Part shown: positions 1 through 11,869 of the stretch, piece after piece | Layout: the number at the start of each line of letters is the position of its first letter | Numbering within the stretch: the first letter of the stretch is position 1 | The notes under the pieces: model-generated | Told to the model about the DNA's origin: nothing | Database searches by the model: none | Seen by the model: the letters and a program-made list of their open reading frames with translations, nothing else | Made by a program: the position numbers and the translations under genes | Source of the DNA: Jaltomata sinuosa | Lineage: Eukaryota > Streptophyta > Magnoliopsida > Solanales > Solanaceae | Reading direction: 5' to 3' | Assembly (NCBI GenBank): GCA_003996215.1 | Contig: QJPP01001613.1 | Span: forward strand, 1-64,000 | DNA length: 64,000 bases

Positions 1-887
1 TTGAGATTGGAGTGGGAAAAGGTTGCAATCCTATCAACGGAGGTCTAATAGCTGAAGTATTTCATGGTAATAGAATTCTGACTAAAATATAAATTGAGAT
101 GGATTCATGGAACATGTATTCACCCTAAGAGCATAAGCATAACTGATGGGACACAAAATTGAATATCTAACATGATAACTGGTCTGGATTAAGAGTAGGG
201 ACTCAGCTAAAACTCGTAGAGAATGAACACATTCATAGGGATCATAGTCAACTGAATGAAACATCAAACTGAGAGAAGTAGCTATACGAGAAAACTATTC
301 TCTTCTAAACTAAACTTACTACCATGGACTTAGCTGAACGTAGAGTCTTCTAGCCTTAGAATAGAGTACCGGTAGGTCTGAACTGATATGATATGAGCAC
401 CCTAGGAAGGGAGTAAGAACAAGACTATTCCCACCTAAATAACACAATTGATAGCTTTTAAGCTTAAGAACAACTTTTTAACTACACTAACTTCCTTGAA
501 TAGCACACTTACCATTTGCAACTAAAATTCTCACCAGCGCACATATAGATACTAAGGTCTAAGTCTGACTACCTTCTTCAACCATGTTCAAGCCTATCTC
601 AACTAGATCTCTTGCATCTAGAGTTATCCCCTAATAATAATGTTCCTTCATATCACAAAAATTAACTAACCTTGAGCTCTTAACTGATGGGATCACTAGT
701 CGCGTGAAGCAAAAGCCCATATGTATCTCATCCCGATATTCAAGCTTATAACTAAGGTCACCTTATGGTTTCTTATATCTTACACTATCCAAGACTTCTC
801 CTCTCTTTCCTAGCATATCTAGGAGCTGCAACTTGAAGAACTTCTACAACGATATATAACAGAATTGAAAACTTCTAAGCTAGAACC
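1..887 (-). mobile_element. Internal-region remnant of a non-autonomous Ty3/gypsy derivative
   Basis: No protein is recognisable. The stretch is clearly related to 22960-23560, inside the better preserved gypsy derivative at 20210-27367. Shared landmarks are the runs around 'aattgaatatctaacatg', 'ggatcatgg/gattcatgg', 'ctcttgcatctagagttatc' and 'tattcaagctta'. It is therefore internal, non-coding sequence of the same element family. The element starts left of the window. Orientation is inferred from the LTR at 2579-4993. Confidence 0.5.
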
Positions 888-1508
888 ATGAGGGATGGAG
901 ACTTAAAGATGGAGATCCTTAGCTTGGAAGAGTGGAGTTCTTTCCCCTTGGGATTTAGAATGAGAGGAATAGGAAAGGTTTAGGCTAATAGGGGATAAAA
1001 CAAGTGTCAAAACGACCTCACTTAGGATTTAAGAGAATAGGAAAAAAAAACTAAAATACCCCTGACTTAAAGAAGAAATTGTAGAAAACTTTTGTCAAAC
1101 GGGTTACCCGACGGGCATCAAAACCACGATGTCTAGTCAGACCAAGTCATTGAGAAAACTAGCTGAGGCTTGGGGTCACAGAAGGATTTCCACAGCGGGT
1201 TCCCATGGCCTGTCACAACCGCGATGCCCGTGGTGATCGCCCATCGGAACACCAAAGGGATTGGGGAAAAGGCCACTGGAGGGTTCCCACAATGGGGTCG
1301 ACGTCCCATGGCGGATGCCACGCCCATCGCCCAAGGCCGTCGACCTGGGAATACTATGGCTCAAGGCCACTGGATGAATTTCCATGACGATCCCCATGAC
1401 CCATTGGAACTCTGACGCCCGTGGTGGTCGCTTGTGGGGATCTACAATTGAAGAAATTTTCTTAGGATTCTAAGTTGGAAAGCTGGTCTGGATACCGGGG
1501 TTGCTACA
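888..1508 (-). repeat. Truncated LTR fragment of the same gypsy family
   Basis: The segment matches the inner end of the family LTR (compare 10920-11638 and 4150-4993). It has the 'gggataaaac...aaaatgacctcactta' block, then a GC-rich palindrome-rich block, and ends at '..gttgctaca' directly before 'atctcccccttggg', which is the polypurine tract read on the other strand. The outer part of the LTR is missing, so internal sequence (1-887) abuts a partial LTR. The element is rearranged. The short overlapping ORFs at 1133-1415 are products of the GC-rich palindromes. Confidence 0.5.
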
Positions 1509-2578
1509 ATATCTCCCCCTTGGGTTCATGCTACCTTTCTAAGTCTGTGGACCTCTCACTAACCTTTCAATTGAACTATGATCATTTTACCCTAACAGAG
1601 CAAACACTACCCTAGAAGCTAGTCTGGGTGTATACTTCCTTCTATAGTTTAAGGATCTCCCTCGCCTAAAAGTCTTGGCCTCAACCTTTCTATCTCATAT
1701 AAAGGTTGTCCATATCATACTCATAACTGTCAACCTATCCCTCACAATAACATTTCAAGCTTACATGGTTCTAACTCTCAAAGTCCTCCCTTTCTACTAC
1801 CCACCACACCAAATGCGTTAAAGACTATACTGAGAGGCTCAAAATTGTATATCCTTCTCGGGACCACATATATATATCATGCTCACATACTCACACTTGC
1901 TGCAATTTCATCAACTTAAACTCTTACATTATACTATACCACACTTACCACATAAATACCACAAAACCATTATTATCACTCTCATACTATAATCCTTTCG
2001 TTCACATTCTATCCTTGGTCTGTACTAGCACAATAACTTACTACTCTTTAGTACACACTAAGGGATGTATCATCACATCACCTATCTAATAGAACACAAC
2101 TCTGAATGTATGCTCTAACCAAATGCTATTCTTTCCTCTAAGCTACTACACTCCTGACTTCATACTTCTAGCTCTAGGCCCATATTACTATTAATGGCTT
2201 ATAACATAACATCTATTGGGTGACAACACTACCCAAGGATCTAGGTACACACTTTCCCTTCTTGAGGAATAATTAGTAACAAAGTTCTGAAAGAGATCTG
2301 AGAGCACCTCGCTAATAGATAATCTGACATTTACTACTTGTGGCACCTCATATATGAAGTATAAATAATGGAACTGGAAACAACACATAAATACGTAGGT
2401 AAATAGAATTAAACTCTATCACACGATAAAGAACATGAAAGAAGTAGAGTTTTCCTAAAAATGTCTCATAGCCTCTCCCTCATAAATGTGGCGCACTTCA
2501 TATCCATGAGAAAGACTCTAATTAACGTGGCTTTCAGACACCCTAGGACTCTTGAACCTGATGCTTGGATATAAAGTT
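1509..2578 (-). mobile_element. Gypsy internal leader with decayed primer-binding site
   Basis: The segment starts with the polypurine-tract complement 'atctcccccttggg' and is co-linear with 24419-25388 of the second gypsy element, for example 'gtggacctctcact', 'cattttaccctaaca' and 'cgcctaaaagtc'. It ends with the untranslated leader found before each 5' LTR of the family. The expected initiator-Met tRNA primer site lies at 2557-2574 but is mutated ('cctgatgcttggatataa' against 'cctgatgctctaatacca' in the other copies). No gag frame remains. About 1850-2200 has no recognisable content. Confidence 0.5.
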
Positions 2579-4993
2579 TGTCACACCCCAAGCCTACCCC
2601 CTGGACGTAACACGGGACCCAAGATCAGAAGTGATCTCAAGATGACCCTCTGGCATTAGCATGACTTAAAAACTGAACAAAACGTAAGAACGGAAGCTTA
2701 ACTGAAGTAATGAGCAACTTAATCTATTATAAAAATAGAAGTCTAAAAAAATGGCAATCTGAATTAAGATGAATATCTGACTCTATGTATGAAAGCCTCT
2801 ACTACTGATGAGCTGCTGGGACAAGCCCCCAGCTAACTCTAAATACTGAAAACTTAATGAAATAACTAATAGCCTAAAATGAAGCTAAACTCCAAGTCCT
2901 CTAATAAAGAGGACTCACCAAGCTGGTTAGATGTGCTGCTGATCTATTAGCCTCGAATCTGGGGGCGAGCTACTGAATCTACATCATGATAGGATGCAAC
3001 ACAAAGAGGTATGTGGTCATTACTATGGAATGTACTGAGTATGAGAGATATGCATATGTTATGATAAAATATACTTGAAAGCATGCTTAAAACTGATATC
3101 ATGCATATGTTGTGATAAAACATGCATAAAGCATAACTAAAACTGAAGTCATATAATGATAGTAAAATCTGTAATGAAATAACTCAATGCAATATCATCA
3201 GCTGAAAACACCTTTACAATCATAGTAATAGTAGAAAGTCCTAAATCTACAAGCAAAGAGTCAAATACATTAAAAGATTGAAACAGTTTATGTGAGAGGT
3301 TCTCTAACCGACATAGACCATGTGAGTTACATGGAATTCGATGTATATGCCCCATCGAGAGGACCCAATATACCTTGCCAGGGTATAAGAGCATGACTGT
3401 GGCGTGATCACTAGTTCTAATGCCAAATAGAGGGGCTAATCAACCTACGGAGGCACGTAGTTCTGGGACTAACGGTACGCTCACTCCATCCAACTCGGTG
3501 CTAAATACTACTCCCAAAATATATGTATAGCTCATATAATACTGGGGCATATCTGATGCCAAAACTGATCATAACTAATGACATATTTGATGTCAAATCT
3601 GTTTGAAAAGTATAAGGACATATCTGATGTCATGCAATTTAAATTCATGAGTCTTAAAATTTAGCATAGCCATAATTCAAAATATATTTTCTTTCTAATT
3701 TCATAACTTGAAGAATTTGGCATGCAATTTCATAATACTGAGGTCATGTTATCTAAACATGCCAATTTTCACATAAAACCATGCAATTTAGTGAAATCAT
3801 ACTAGAAATCCTTCTTTATGCATGGGCTTTTGAAAACACTTAAGGAATCTCAAATAAAACATGGGTAATGAATGAGAAACCATGAATTGATGCTAATAAA
3901 CTAATTTCATAATAATTTTACAAATTGGACAAGGGTTAGTCTTCAAATCATGAATAAGAAACCATTTATAAAAATTCATGCAAAATCATGCAATTTAGAG
4001 TTAGAATTCATAAAAGAATCATGAGAAAACAATTTAGAGAAGAACCTATGAGAATTGGATAAGAACCCTAATTTAGAAATTCATAAAATCAATTTAGAAG
4101 ATTGCGATTTTGGATAGAAGGGTCAAAGAATTCCCTTATTGAATACCCATATACCTGAACTTGAAGCTTTCCTAGCTTGGGACTTGAGGAAGGAGGATGG
4201 GAGAAGAAACCGTAGGCCTTGGAGCTTGAGAGAAGGATCCTTTCTTCTTTTGGGAGCTTGAATTGAGAGAATGGAAGAGAACTAGGCTAAGTGGAAATGA
4301 AACCCCTCATATAGGCTGCTTAAAACAATAAGGTTTATGATTTTAAAGTGGGAAAGGACCAAAATACCCTTAATTAAACTCATGGAAAAAAGTGCAAAAA
4401 ATCATTGGATGGGCCCTTCGACGGGCCATCAGAACCCCCACGGGCCATCGGGACCAAATTGAGGGACTCTGGGGCTAAAAATGGATCACTGGCCTATTCC
4501 GATGTCCGGGGTCCCATGGGATGTCGTGCCTCCCACCGGCCATCGGAATTGGGCATCGCAAACTTCGCGGGCATCGTCTCTTCCCACGCCCGTCAGAATG
4601 GCCATTGGGTCTTTGGCAGCCTGACAGTGCTTCACTAAAATATCGATAACCTTTTACTTCAGACTCGGATTAAGCAGAGATAAGTGGAATTGGAAATAAG
4701 ATTCAAATACCTTTAATTTGGTAGGTACTAGGCTATCTTACTATTCGAATTCTAGGAGTTATTATCGTTTGAAGTTGACCCTAGTAAGAACTTACATGAA
4801 AACTAAATCGGTAGAAAGGCTTTCAACTTAACTTTGAGATAGGGGTCCTTTATGACTTCAATTCACATCTAATACTCTTCAAAACATAGGAATTAATCTC
4901 AATACTTAGATATAAAGAAAATTTATCTAGTTTGGGTCTAACAATGCATGAAGACTGGTTCAGATCTTGGTTTAGAATTTTTGGGCCATTACA
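2579..4993 (-). repeat. 5' LTR of the leftmost gypsy derivative
   Basis: The LTR begins TGTCACACCCC, as do the LTRs at 9463, 16677, 20210 and 25389, and ends '..ccattaca'. It carries the family landmarks 'ctcggtgctaaatactactcccaaaa', repeated 'gacatatctgatgtca' units, and a palindromic GC-rich block near 4400-4620. It faces the decayed primer-binding site at 2557-2574, so it is the 5' LTR of a minus-strand element whose left part leaves the window. The 77-residue ORF at 4405-4638 is inside the palindromic block and is not a gene. Confidence 0.7.
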
Positions 4994-5037
4994 ATACTAA
5001 ACGTGAATCTCAAAGTATAGATCAATAATTAGAATCT

Positions 5038-7289
5038 TGTAGTACGTGCCCGAAATTAAACCAGGTCTAAATCAGTAGTAAGAATCTCAAGACCCCATAC
5101 AAGGGTGCCCAAAGTATATTCGGGTCTAAATTAGTGATCAAAGTCATAACAACCCCTATTAAGGGTGCCTGGAGCGTATTCGGGTCTAAATCCACAGTAA
5201 AAACATGTCTAGCGCTACGGCATGGCCGAGTCTAGTATTAGTGTGAAAATCGGTGATAAAATCATTTCAATATCTTCTTTACCCCAAGAAAATCCATAAA
5301 ATTAGTTCCAAATTCCTTTTATAATCATTTTTATCAAAAATGGGCCCTCGGGGCCATGCAAAATTTACAAAATCGGTTATAGTAGGACCAAAGCCAAAAC
5401 ACTAGAAAAACATGCAGAAAATCCTTTACATGAATGATATGCTCGCAAATAATAGATTAGCCCAACAGCTCACAAATAACCTATCAGCCCTGCACAGGAA
5501 CATTCAGCTCTACAACATAGATATCCAGCCTAAAGTAATATCACGATGTCCGGGACTCATGGGCATTCCTAAATATCCCACCATCTATGGTCCAGAGGCA
5601 TATACAAAGGCCACACGAGGCCACAAGGGTAATATTACAATGCTACAACGAGTACTACAAATAAAATATGAAATAAACGGACTGAAGAGACGGATAAGGT
5701 CTGAGGTACAAACCTAGAAAACCAACCCAATGATACTAATTAATGTAGTTATAGCCTATATACGCAGAGTCTAGGTAGGGAAGACCGTAACCTACCTATC
5801 ATTCAATGACTAGCTGCTAGAACGATGTCATCCAAGATCGAACTACTTCGAGAAGCCCCAAATTACTAACACACTATCAAAATAATATACTACTTGTTAA
5901 AATAAAACTAATAATACTCATATTGCTTTAAGTGTAGCCGGGTCAAAGTTCGAGTCACAAGCGGGCCATAGGCCCCGCAATCCAAAACCAGAAATGAAAA
6001 AGTGCACGATGAATACACTATTCTCGTGAATGCATGCTCCAAATTTGAGTGAATTAAGCCAAGAAAAGGGACTCAAAATAGCCCGCCCAACTAGAGGATT
6101 AAAGATGGAATTCAAAAATAAAAAAACAGAAATAGAGGAGGAATTCACTTACCATGAGAAAAGGAATCAAGTCTACGGAGTGAATTACTTGAAGCCACAA
6201 GCATGCAGTCCTACAAACAACAACTACAATCAAGAATTTACCCAAGCTCAAGAAAGTACAACAATGGAGTTTTTAGTCATGGAGAAAAAGCATTTGGAGA
6301 AGAAGATGACACACCAAGTGAAGAGGGAATCAGGATTTAAGCGCGAATTGGATGAATTCCCGAGCCAAGAACTAATAAGGAGACAATTTTAGGAGGGTGA
6401 AAAGGTTTGGAGTTGAGAGAACTAGAGAGAAATGACTGGAAAAATGTGAAGGGGGCAATATATATAACTGGGCACAGGCTGGCTCTATTGGAACTGGCCA
6501 GGCGCCGTTGGTGCTTAAGGCAGCCAGGTGGGCTGGCGCTATAGCGCTGGCAGGGTGCCATCGCACTGGAGGCCCAGGCACGCACACGCGATCGTGCAGA
6601 AGGGGCGACGATGGCGCTGAAGGACAGGCAGTAGGCTAGCACTATCGCGCTGCCTTGGCACCGATGGCGCTGAAGGCCAGCTTGCTACAGAAAACCAGCA
6701 GTGCCCAAGACTACCATGGGATATTCCGGGCACAATCAAAACCCGATACTACAAACCAAATATGCAATTAGAGTGGAAACGATGTTTTAGACTCAACAGA
6801 ATCGACGAAACTTCCATATGAGGTTGTTCCGGAGGAATGTTGACTCAAGTCATCACTAGCTAAAACCAATCGAACATCTAAAATGAGCCCAGCTCACACG
6901 GGACCTAAACCAACCACCTACCTAACCAAAATCAACATTCTGGAGCTAATAGCACTGGCAGAATTTCCATCCGAGGCCGTCTTCTCTGAATGTTGACCAA
7001 AGTTAACCAAACAAGCCAAACTGTCCTGAAAACATAGAACAAGAGAGAATTCCAAGCTAAAAAACTCCCGAATCCCAACCAAAGGTCCTACTAGACCAAA
7101 GTCCATATTCTAGAGCTAACAGAACTGTCAGAATTTGATTCTGAGCATGATTACCAAGAATGTTGATCGAAATCAATGATTTTCTAACTTAAAGCTCTAA
7201 AATAGAGAAACGGTCATAAAGATAAAACAAACGGCCTGAGCACAAACCTATCGGTTCTAGCAAGTCATAAATAACTTGGGACCGCTACA
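5038..7289 (-). repeat. Probable solo LTR of a different Ty3/gypsy family
   Basis: Read on the minus strand, the stretch begins TGTAGCGGTCCC (complement ending at 7289) and ends GGGCACGTACTACA (complement of 5038-5051). These are LTR-like inverted termini. It has LTR-like interior: repeated 'aagggtgcc...gtattcgggtctaaat' units near 5090-5200 and a GC-rich palindrome block at 6480-6700 built from variants of 'ggcgctatagcgctgg'. No matching TSD was found and no primer site or polypurine tract adjoins either end. It could be a solo LTR with an eroded TSD or a truncated element. ORFs inside (5412-5717, 6030-6392) show no family resemblance. Confidence 0.35.
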
Positions 7290-7725
7290 GGCAAGCTCTA
7301 ATAGTACAAAGAAGGTAAAAATGCTAGAATGACTGGAAGGCTCATTACATTATTCGTAGAATATGAGAAAATTATATTAATGAATAGCTAGTTACTACCG
7401 TTGTTATAATTTATTTTTTTGCATCAATGAATCTTTATAACTAATTGTAATTTGACAAATTATAATAAATGATAATTGTATTATTAGTAGTTTTATTAAA
7501 ATATCATGTTATAATTTTTAGGATAATATATTATCTAGTTCATTAGAAAAATAATAATTTTGTATCCAACTTGTGGATATTTTTAATAGTTTTTAGAATT
7601 TATGAGTATAAATTATATTTCATATTTTTTAAAAAGTGAAGTATATTTTTCAAAAACTAAAGCCAAGCTTTACTGAAAATTGATTTCTCAAGAATATTCG
7701 TGAAACTATAGCCAAACGCTTGCTT
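7290..7725. other. AT-rich flank of the LINE insertion, no gene seen
   Basis: This is A/T-rich intergenic DNA with no ORF or recognisable domain. Its right edge ('..cttgcttagatcaagttt') is the left copy of the LINE target-site duplication at 7726-7736. Before the LINE inserted it was continuous with 30748 onward, so it is part of the old upstream region of the NOI-domain gene. Confidence 0.5.
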
Positions 7726-8499
7726 AGATCAAGTTTTTTAAAAAATAATTTGGTTGCCTTTTGGGCCTTTTATTAATAATCAGCTGAACCAAAATTACAC
7801 CTAAAACAAAGATTCGGCCCAAATGGCCCAAATCCAAAAACAAAATAAATTGATATCAACAAAGCTAAAGTATGAAAGGAAACTAAGAGTTTCCAAATCT
7901 AAGCCCTAATATCAAATAAATCTTTGTTGTTCTCTTCATCTTCTTCTCAAAGTTCAGGAGATTATCAAGCTTCCATGGAGTGGATTTCTCTAGTAAGCCT
8001 CTTCCCTCTTCCTTTCCCTGCTCCAACAATTTGTTTCTCCATTTGTTACTCAAGCTGAAGCTAATGAGCTTGGTGATGTCTTTTGCAGTTGGTCTAGAGG
8101 AACTGAGCTTCTTCATCCACTTCACTTGTCTTGAGCTCGAGCTCAGTTGATGGTTTCTTCCACTCTACTTTGGTTTTGAACATTTCTTCTTGTTTCCTGT
8201 ATTGCTTACTTTCTGCTTCATTGCTGTGACTTGGTGCCTTTTGACGCCCTTTGATTCTGTCTGTATAAATACCATTTATTCTTCTAAGTGCTCTTTTGAT
8301 TGTATCGCATGATGTAACTTTATTTTCTATTCTTTATGTTATTGATAAAAGTTCATTGGTAGCTTGCTTTAACTCTGATGAAAGAGCATTATAGCTTGTC
8401 TCTATTGATTAAGCTTCTGCCATTTGAATTCATGTCATGAAATCCTTGGTAGTTAACTACTCTTTTATCTAGTGCTAAATTTTCTAAGTAGTCAGCAAC

Positions 8500-9462
8500 C
8501 TTATTTCCTTCCCTTAGGAAGTGAACTACTTGTGATTCTCTCAGAGATAATATGTGTTGTATTTCTTCAACCCATCCTCAAATAGCCCATGGTGGTTTCC
8601 AACCCCCATTTATGACATTAGTGAGTAGCATTGAGTCAGTCTAGATAATAACATGTCCAGATTATTTTGTTGCACATATTTACATGCCTCCAGTATAGCT
8701 CTTGCTTCATAAGTTGTGTTAGTATTGCCCTCCATTTCCTTAGCTTCTGCATGTATTAGATCTTCTTTATTATCCCTAACACAAAATGCATATGAACATC
8801 TCCCTGGGTGTCCTTTTGAGGTGCCATTAGTATTGCACTTCACCCAGTTTTCAGGTGGAAATTTCCAAAGAACTTTGGTTATTTTCATCTAAGGTGTATA
8901 TTTCTCCATGAGCTTCAGAATATCAGGCAATTTTGCTGGAAATTGCATTGTAGGTTTTCTCACTCTCAGATGTTTACGAAAAGTCTCAGTGACTAGGTAA
9001 ATAACCCTGCTAGTAGAGATTAGTTTGCCCTCATATTTATTAAGGTTTCTTTTTCTCCATAGTTCCCATACTATGATGCCAGGAATAGCTTTATAGTATG
9101 GTTTCATGTCCTTCTTCACTGGGGCATTCCACCAATCTAGAATAATTTCTCTTATATATAGGCCCGGTATGTTAATACCTGCAAAAGAGCAAAAATAGGA
9201 CCACGTCTTGTTAGCTGTAGGGGATTGGGTGAAGAGATAGGATATGGTCTCCTGTACTGGACTAGTGCAGCACCAACACTTGGATGGTAAGGCATAACCC
9301 CATCTTCTAATATTTCCATCAATAGGAACCTTGAACTTCCATAGTCTCCACAAGAAGAAAGCTATTTTGAAAGGGAGCCCTTTCAACCATAGCGTTTTAA
9401 GTATTGTATTAAGTTCCTCCATGCTTCTAACATAATTCCAGGTTGATTTCACAGTAAATTCA
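8500..9462 (-). pseudogene. LINE ORF2 C-terminus: zf-RVT and RNase H-like domain
   Basis: The frame 9452-8889 carries a reverse-transcriptase zinc-binding (zf-RVT) region: 'LPFKIAFFLWRLW', a cysteine pair in 'CWCCTSP', and a 'PGIIVWELWRKRNLNKYEG' segment typical of L1 tails. The next frame, 8888-8610, reads 'WVKCNTNGTSKGHPG', an RNase H RVT_3-like start in which the expected Asp after CNT is Asn. It then reads 'AEAKEMEGNTNTTYEARAILEA'. A frameshift/stop near 8640-8655 breaks the end. The upstream codons of the zf-RVT block lie at 18872 onward, beyond the gypsy insertion, and are in phase once one copy of the duplicated site is removed. Confidence 0.8.
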
Positions 9463-11638
9463 TGTCACGCCCCGAGACTACCCCCTAGATGTAACATGAG
9501 ACCTAGGACCACAAATGCCCCAAGTTAACACTTAATCATAGCATAACTCAGATAATAATAAGAAAATATAGCAGAAACATAAATAGAAAACTAGGCAACC
9601 CGGTCCATAAATGATAAAGTCAAGATAAAACATAATCCAAAAAGGGAAACTCGAATACTGTCTATGTCTGAAAAGCCTCTACACATGACATAAGGAGTTG
9701 CTAGGACAAGAACCTAGCTAACTCGAAGTACGAAACCAACAACCATAAAGCAACTAGGATCATAACTAGCCCTCGAACAATGAGGACTCACCAACACTGT
9801 CTGGAATAGTCGGCGGTCTTTAGCCACGTGCCTGAAGGAGGGAACCTGAGTCTTCATCATCAACAGGATGCAGAATAAAATATGTATCAGTACTATAGGA
9901 TGTATCGAGTGTGTGAGATATGCATAATCATGTTAAAAAAACATACTTAAAATGTGCTTAAAACATAGTAGAAACTGAGACCATGCATAAATGAGAAGTC
10001 ATAAGAAATATCATAATTTAAGCATGAGATAAAAGATAACATAGCATGAGACTTAAAAACATTCATACGGGAGTTTCTTAAAACCGACAATAGATCATGC
10101 GAGCTATATGGAATCTAACTATATAACCCTAGTTAGCAAAGTTGTCCCGAACCCTGCCAAAGAATAGGACACCATAATCCAACTATATAACCCTAGTTGG
10201 CAAACCTGTCCTAATGCCCGCTAAAGCACAAGACACCATGATCAAATGTGGAACCATTTTCATAAGCCCATAGGGTGATTCATAACCTACGCAGGCAATG
10301 TAGTTTTGGACTTGGGTGATCAACCCTCGTCGCTCGGTGCTAAATACTACTCCCAAAACATGCATATAGCTCATAACATACTTGTGGCATATCTGATGCA
10401 AAATCTGTTTAAAAAGCAAAAGGGTATATCTGATACCATGCAATTCACATAGCTTAGGTAGACATATCTAGATGCCCAACCTTTTCATAAAACATAGGGA
10501 GATATCATATGTCATGCAATTCATGCTTCAAAATGCTTAAAACGTAGCATATCCATAATTCAAATCATGCTTTTATTTCTAAATTCATAACTTGAAGAAT
10601 TAGGCATGCACTTTCATAAATACATAAGGCTATGTTATCTAAACATGCCAATTTTCACTTGAAATCATGCAATTCAATGGAATCATGATAGAAATAATCT
10701 TTAATGCATGGGCTTTTGAAATCAATTAGGGAACCTCAAATAAATCATAAATAAGTAATGAGAAACCATGAATTGATGTATTAAAACCGAACCCATAAGT
10801 TTTCCCCAAATTGGGTAAGAACTCTAATTTCATAGATTCATAAATCAAAGTAAAAATCATTGGTTTTGGGAATAAGGGTGAAAGGAATCCCTCATTGAAT
10901 ACCCACATACCTTATTGAAGCTAGTTTGATCTGTAGATGAAAAAAATTGGAGGCTTAATCTTGGAGCTTGAAGGAACTCTTTCTTCTTTAGGAATAGAAT
11001 TTCTTAGAATGAGATGAGTTTAGGATATTAGGGAATAAAACCCTACTAAAAATGGTCAAAATGACCTCACTTAAGAGTTAAAAGGGTGGGTAATTACAAA
11101 AATACACTTGATATTTAATTAAAGAAAAGGTGTTAAAAATCTTGAATTTAGGAATCACATGTGCAATCCACAAACCTTAGACTGAACCACAACTCATGGT
11201 TTCCACTCGTGGTTCCTGGCCCAAACGATCAACTGCAGAAATAGTTCTACGGTTCAACAAGATGGACCATAGTTCAAACTACGGTCCATAGAACAACTCG
11301 TGATTCTCAAGGAATTTGGCCGACCTCAGATCAAGTTTCACGAGTCAATAGGACGGTCTGTAGTTCAAACTACGGGTCGTAGAAGCCAATTGTGATACCT
11401 AGGGAAACTGTCATCCCTCTGATCTGATTCCACGAGTGGACAGGATGGGCTGTAGACTAAACTACAGTCCATAGAACCAACTCGTGGTTCCCAGACTAGC
11501 AGACTTAAACCACAACTCCACTCCAAGACTTGTGGTTCAAACTATGGTCCGTAGTTTGGACATGTAAGTTCTGGAAAGTTCAAAATTCTCAGATTTTCTA
11601 AGTTTGAAAGTTGAATCGGGTTCTGGGGTGTTGTAACA
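9463..11638 (-). repeat. 3' LTR of gypsy element 1
   Basis: On the minus strand the LTR runs TGTTACAACACC... to ...GGGGCGTGACA. It matches 16677-18871 along its whole length. Landmarks include the 'ctcggtgctaaatactactcccaaaacatgcatatagctcata' block (kept in every family member), 'gacatatctagatgcccaac', and a block at about 11160-11580 packed with imperfect palindromes around 'ctacggtccgtag' and 'ccacgagtcgtgg'. Confidence 0.88.
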
Positions 11639-11651
11639 TCTCCCCCTTGGG
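11639..11651 (-). other. Polypurine tract of gypsy element 1
   Basis: The minus strand reads CCCAAGGGGGAGA immediately before the 3' LTR start TGTTACA. Position and composition fit the plus-strand DNA synthesis primer. The same tract recurs next to the LTRs at 1509 and 22647. Confidence 0.8.
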
Positions 11652-11869
11652 ATCATTCACCCTCGAATGAAGACTAAGCAAGGAAAACTGGAGAGAAAAC
11701 AGCCCAACCAAGCAACAAAACATGAAAACTCAAGGATAAACGTGAAAACTAAGCTTTTCAACTTAAAACATGATTGAACTAACTTCGAAAAACATGAATG
11801 CATGCTAGGATCATGAGAGAAACCGATGGATTAGAACCAGAGGGACATACTAAGGAAGAAACTAATACC

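Noticed and set aside
1133..1415. Overlapping ORFs of 60-81 residues on both strands
   Set aside because: They lie in the GC-rich palindromic block of an LTR. Open frames on both strands are a by-product of self-complementarity and show no domain.
5412..5717. 101-residue ORF
   Set aside because: It is inside an LTR-like sequence, has no recognisable family and no supporting context.
6030..6392. 120-residue Lys/Glu-rich ORF in the solo-LTR-like stretch
   Set aside because: It is low in complexity, has no domain, is flanked by the palindromic block and is probably a chance frame.
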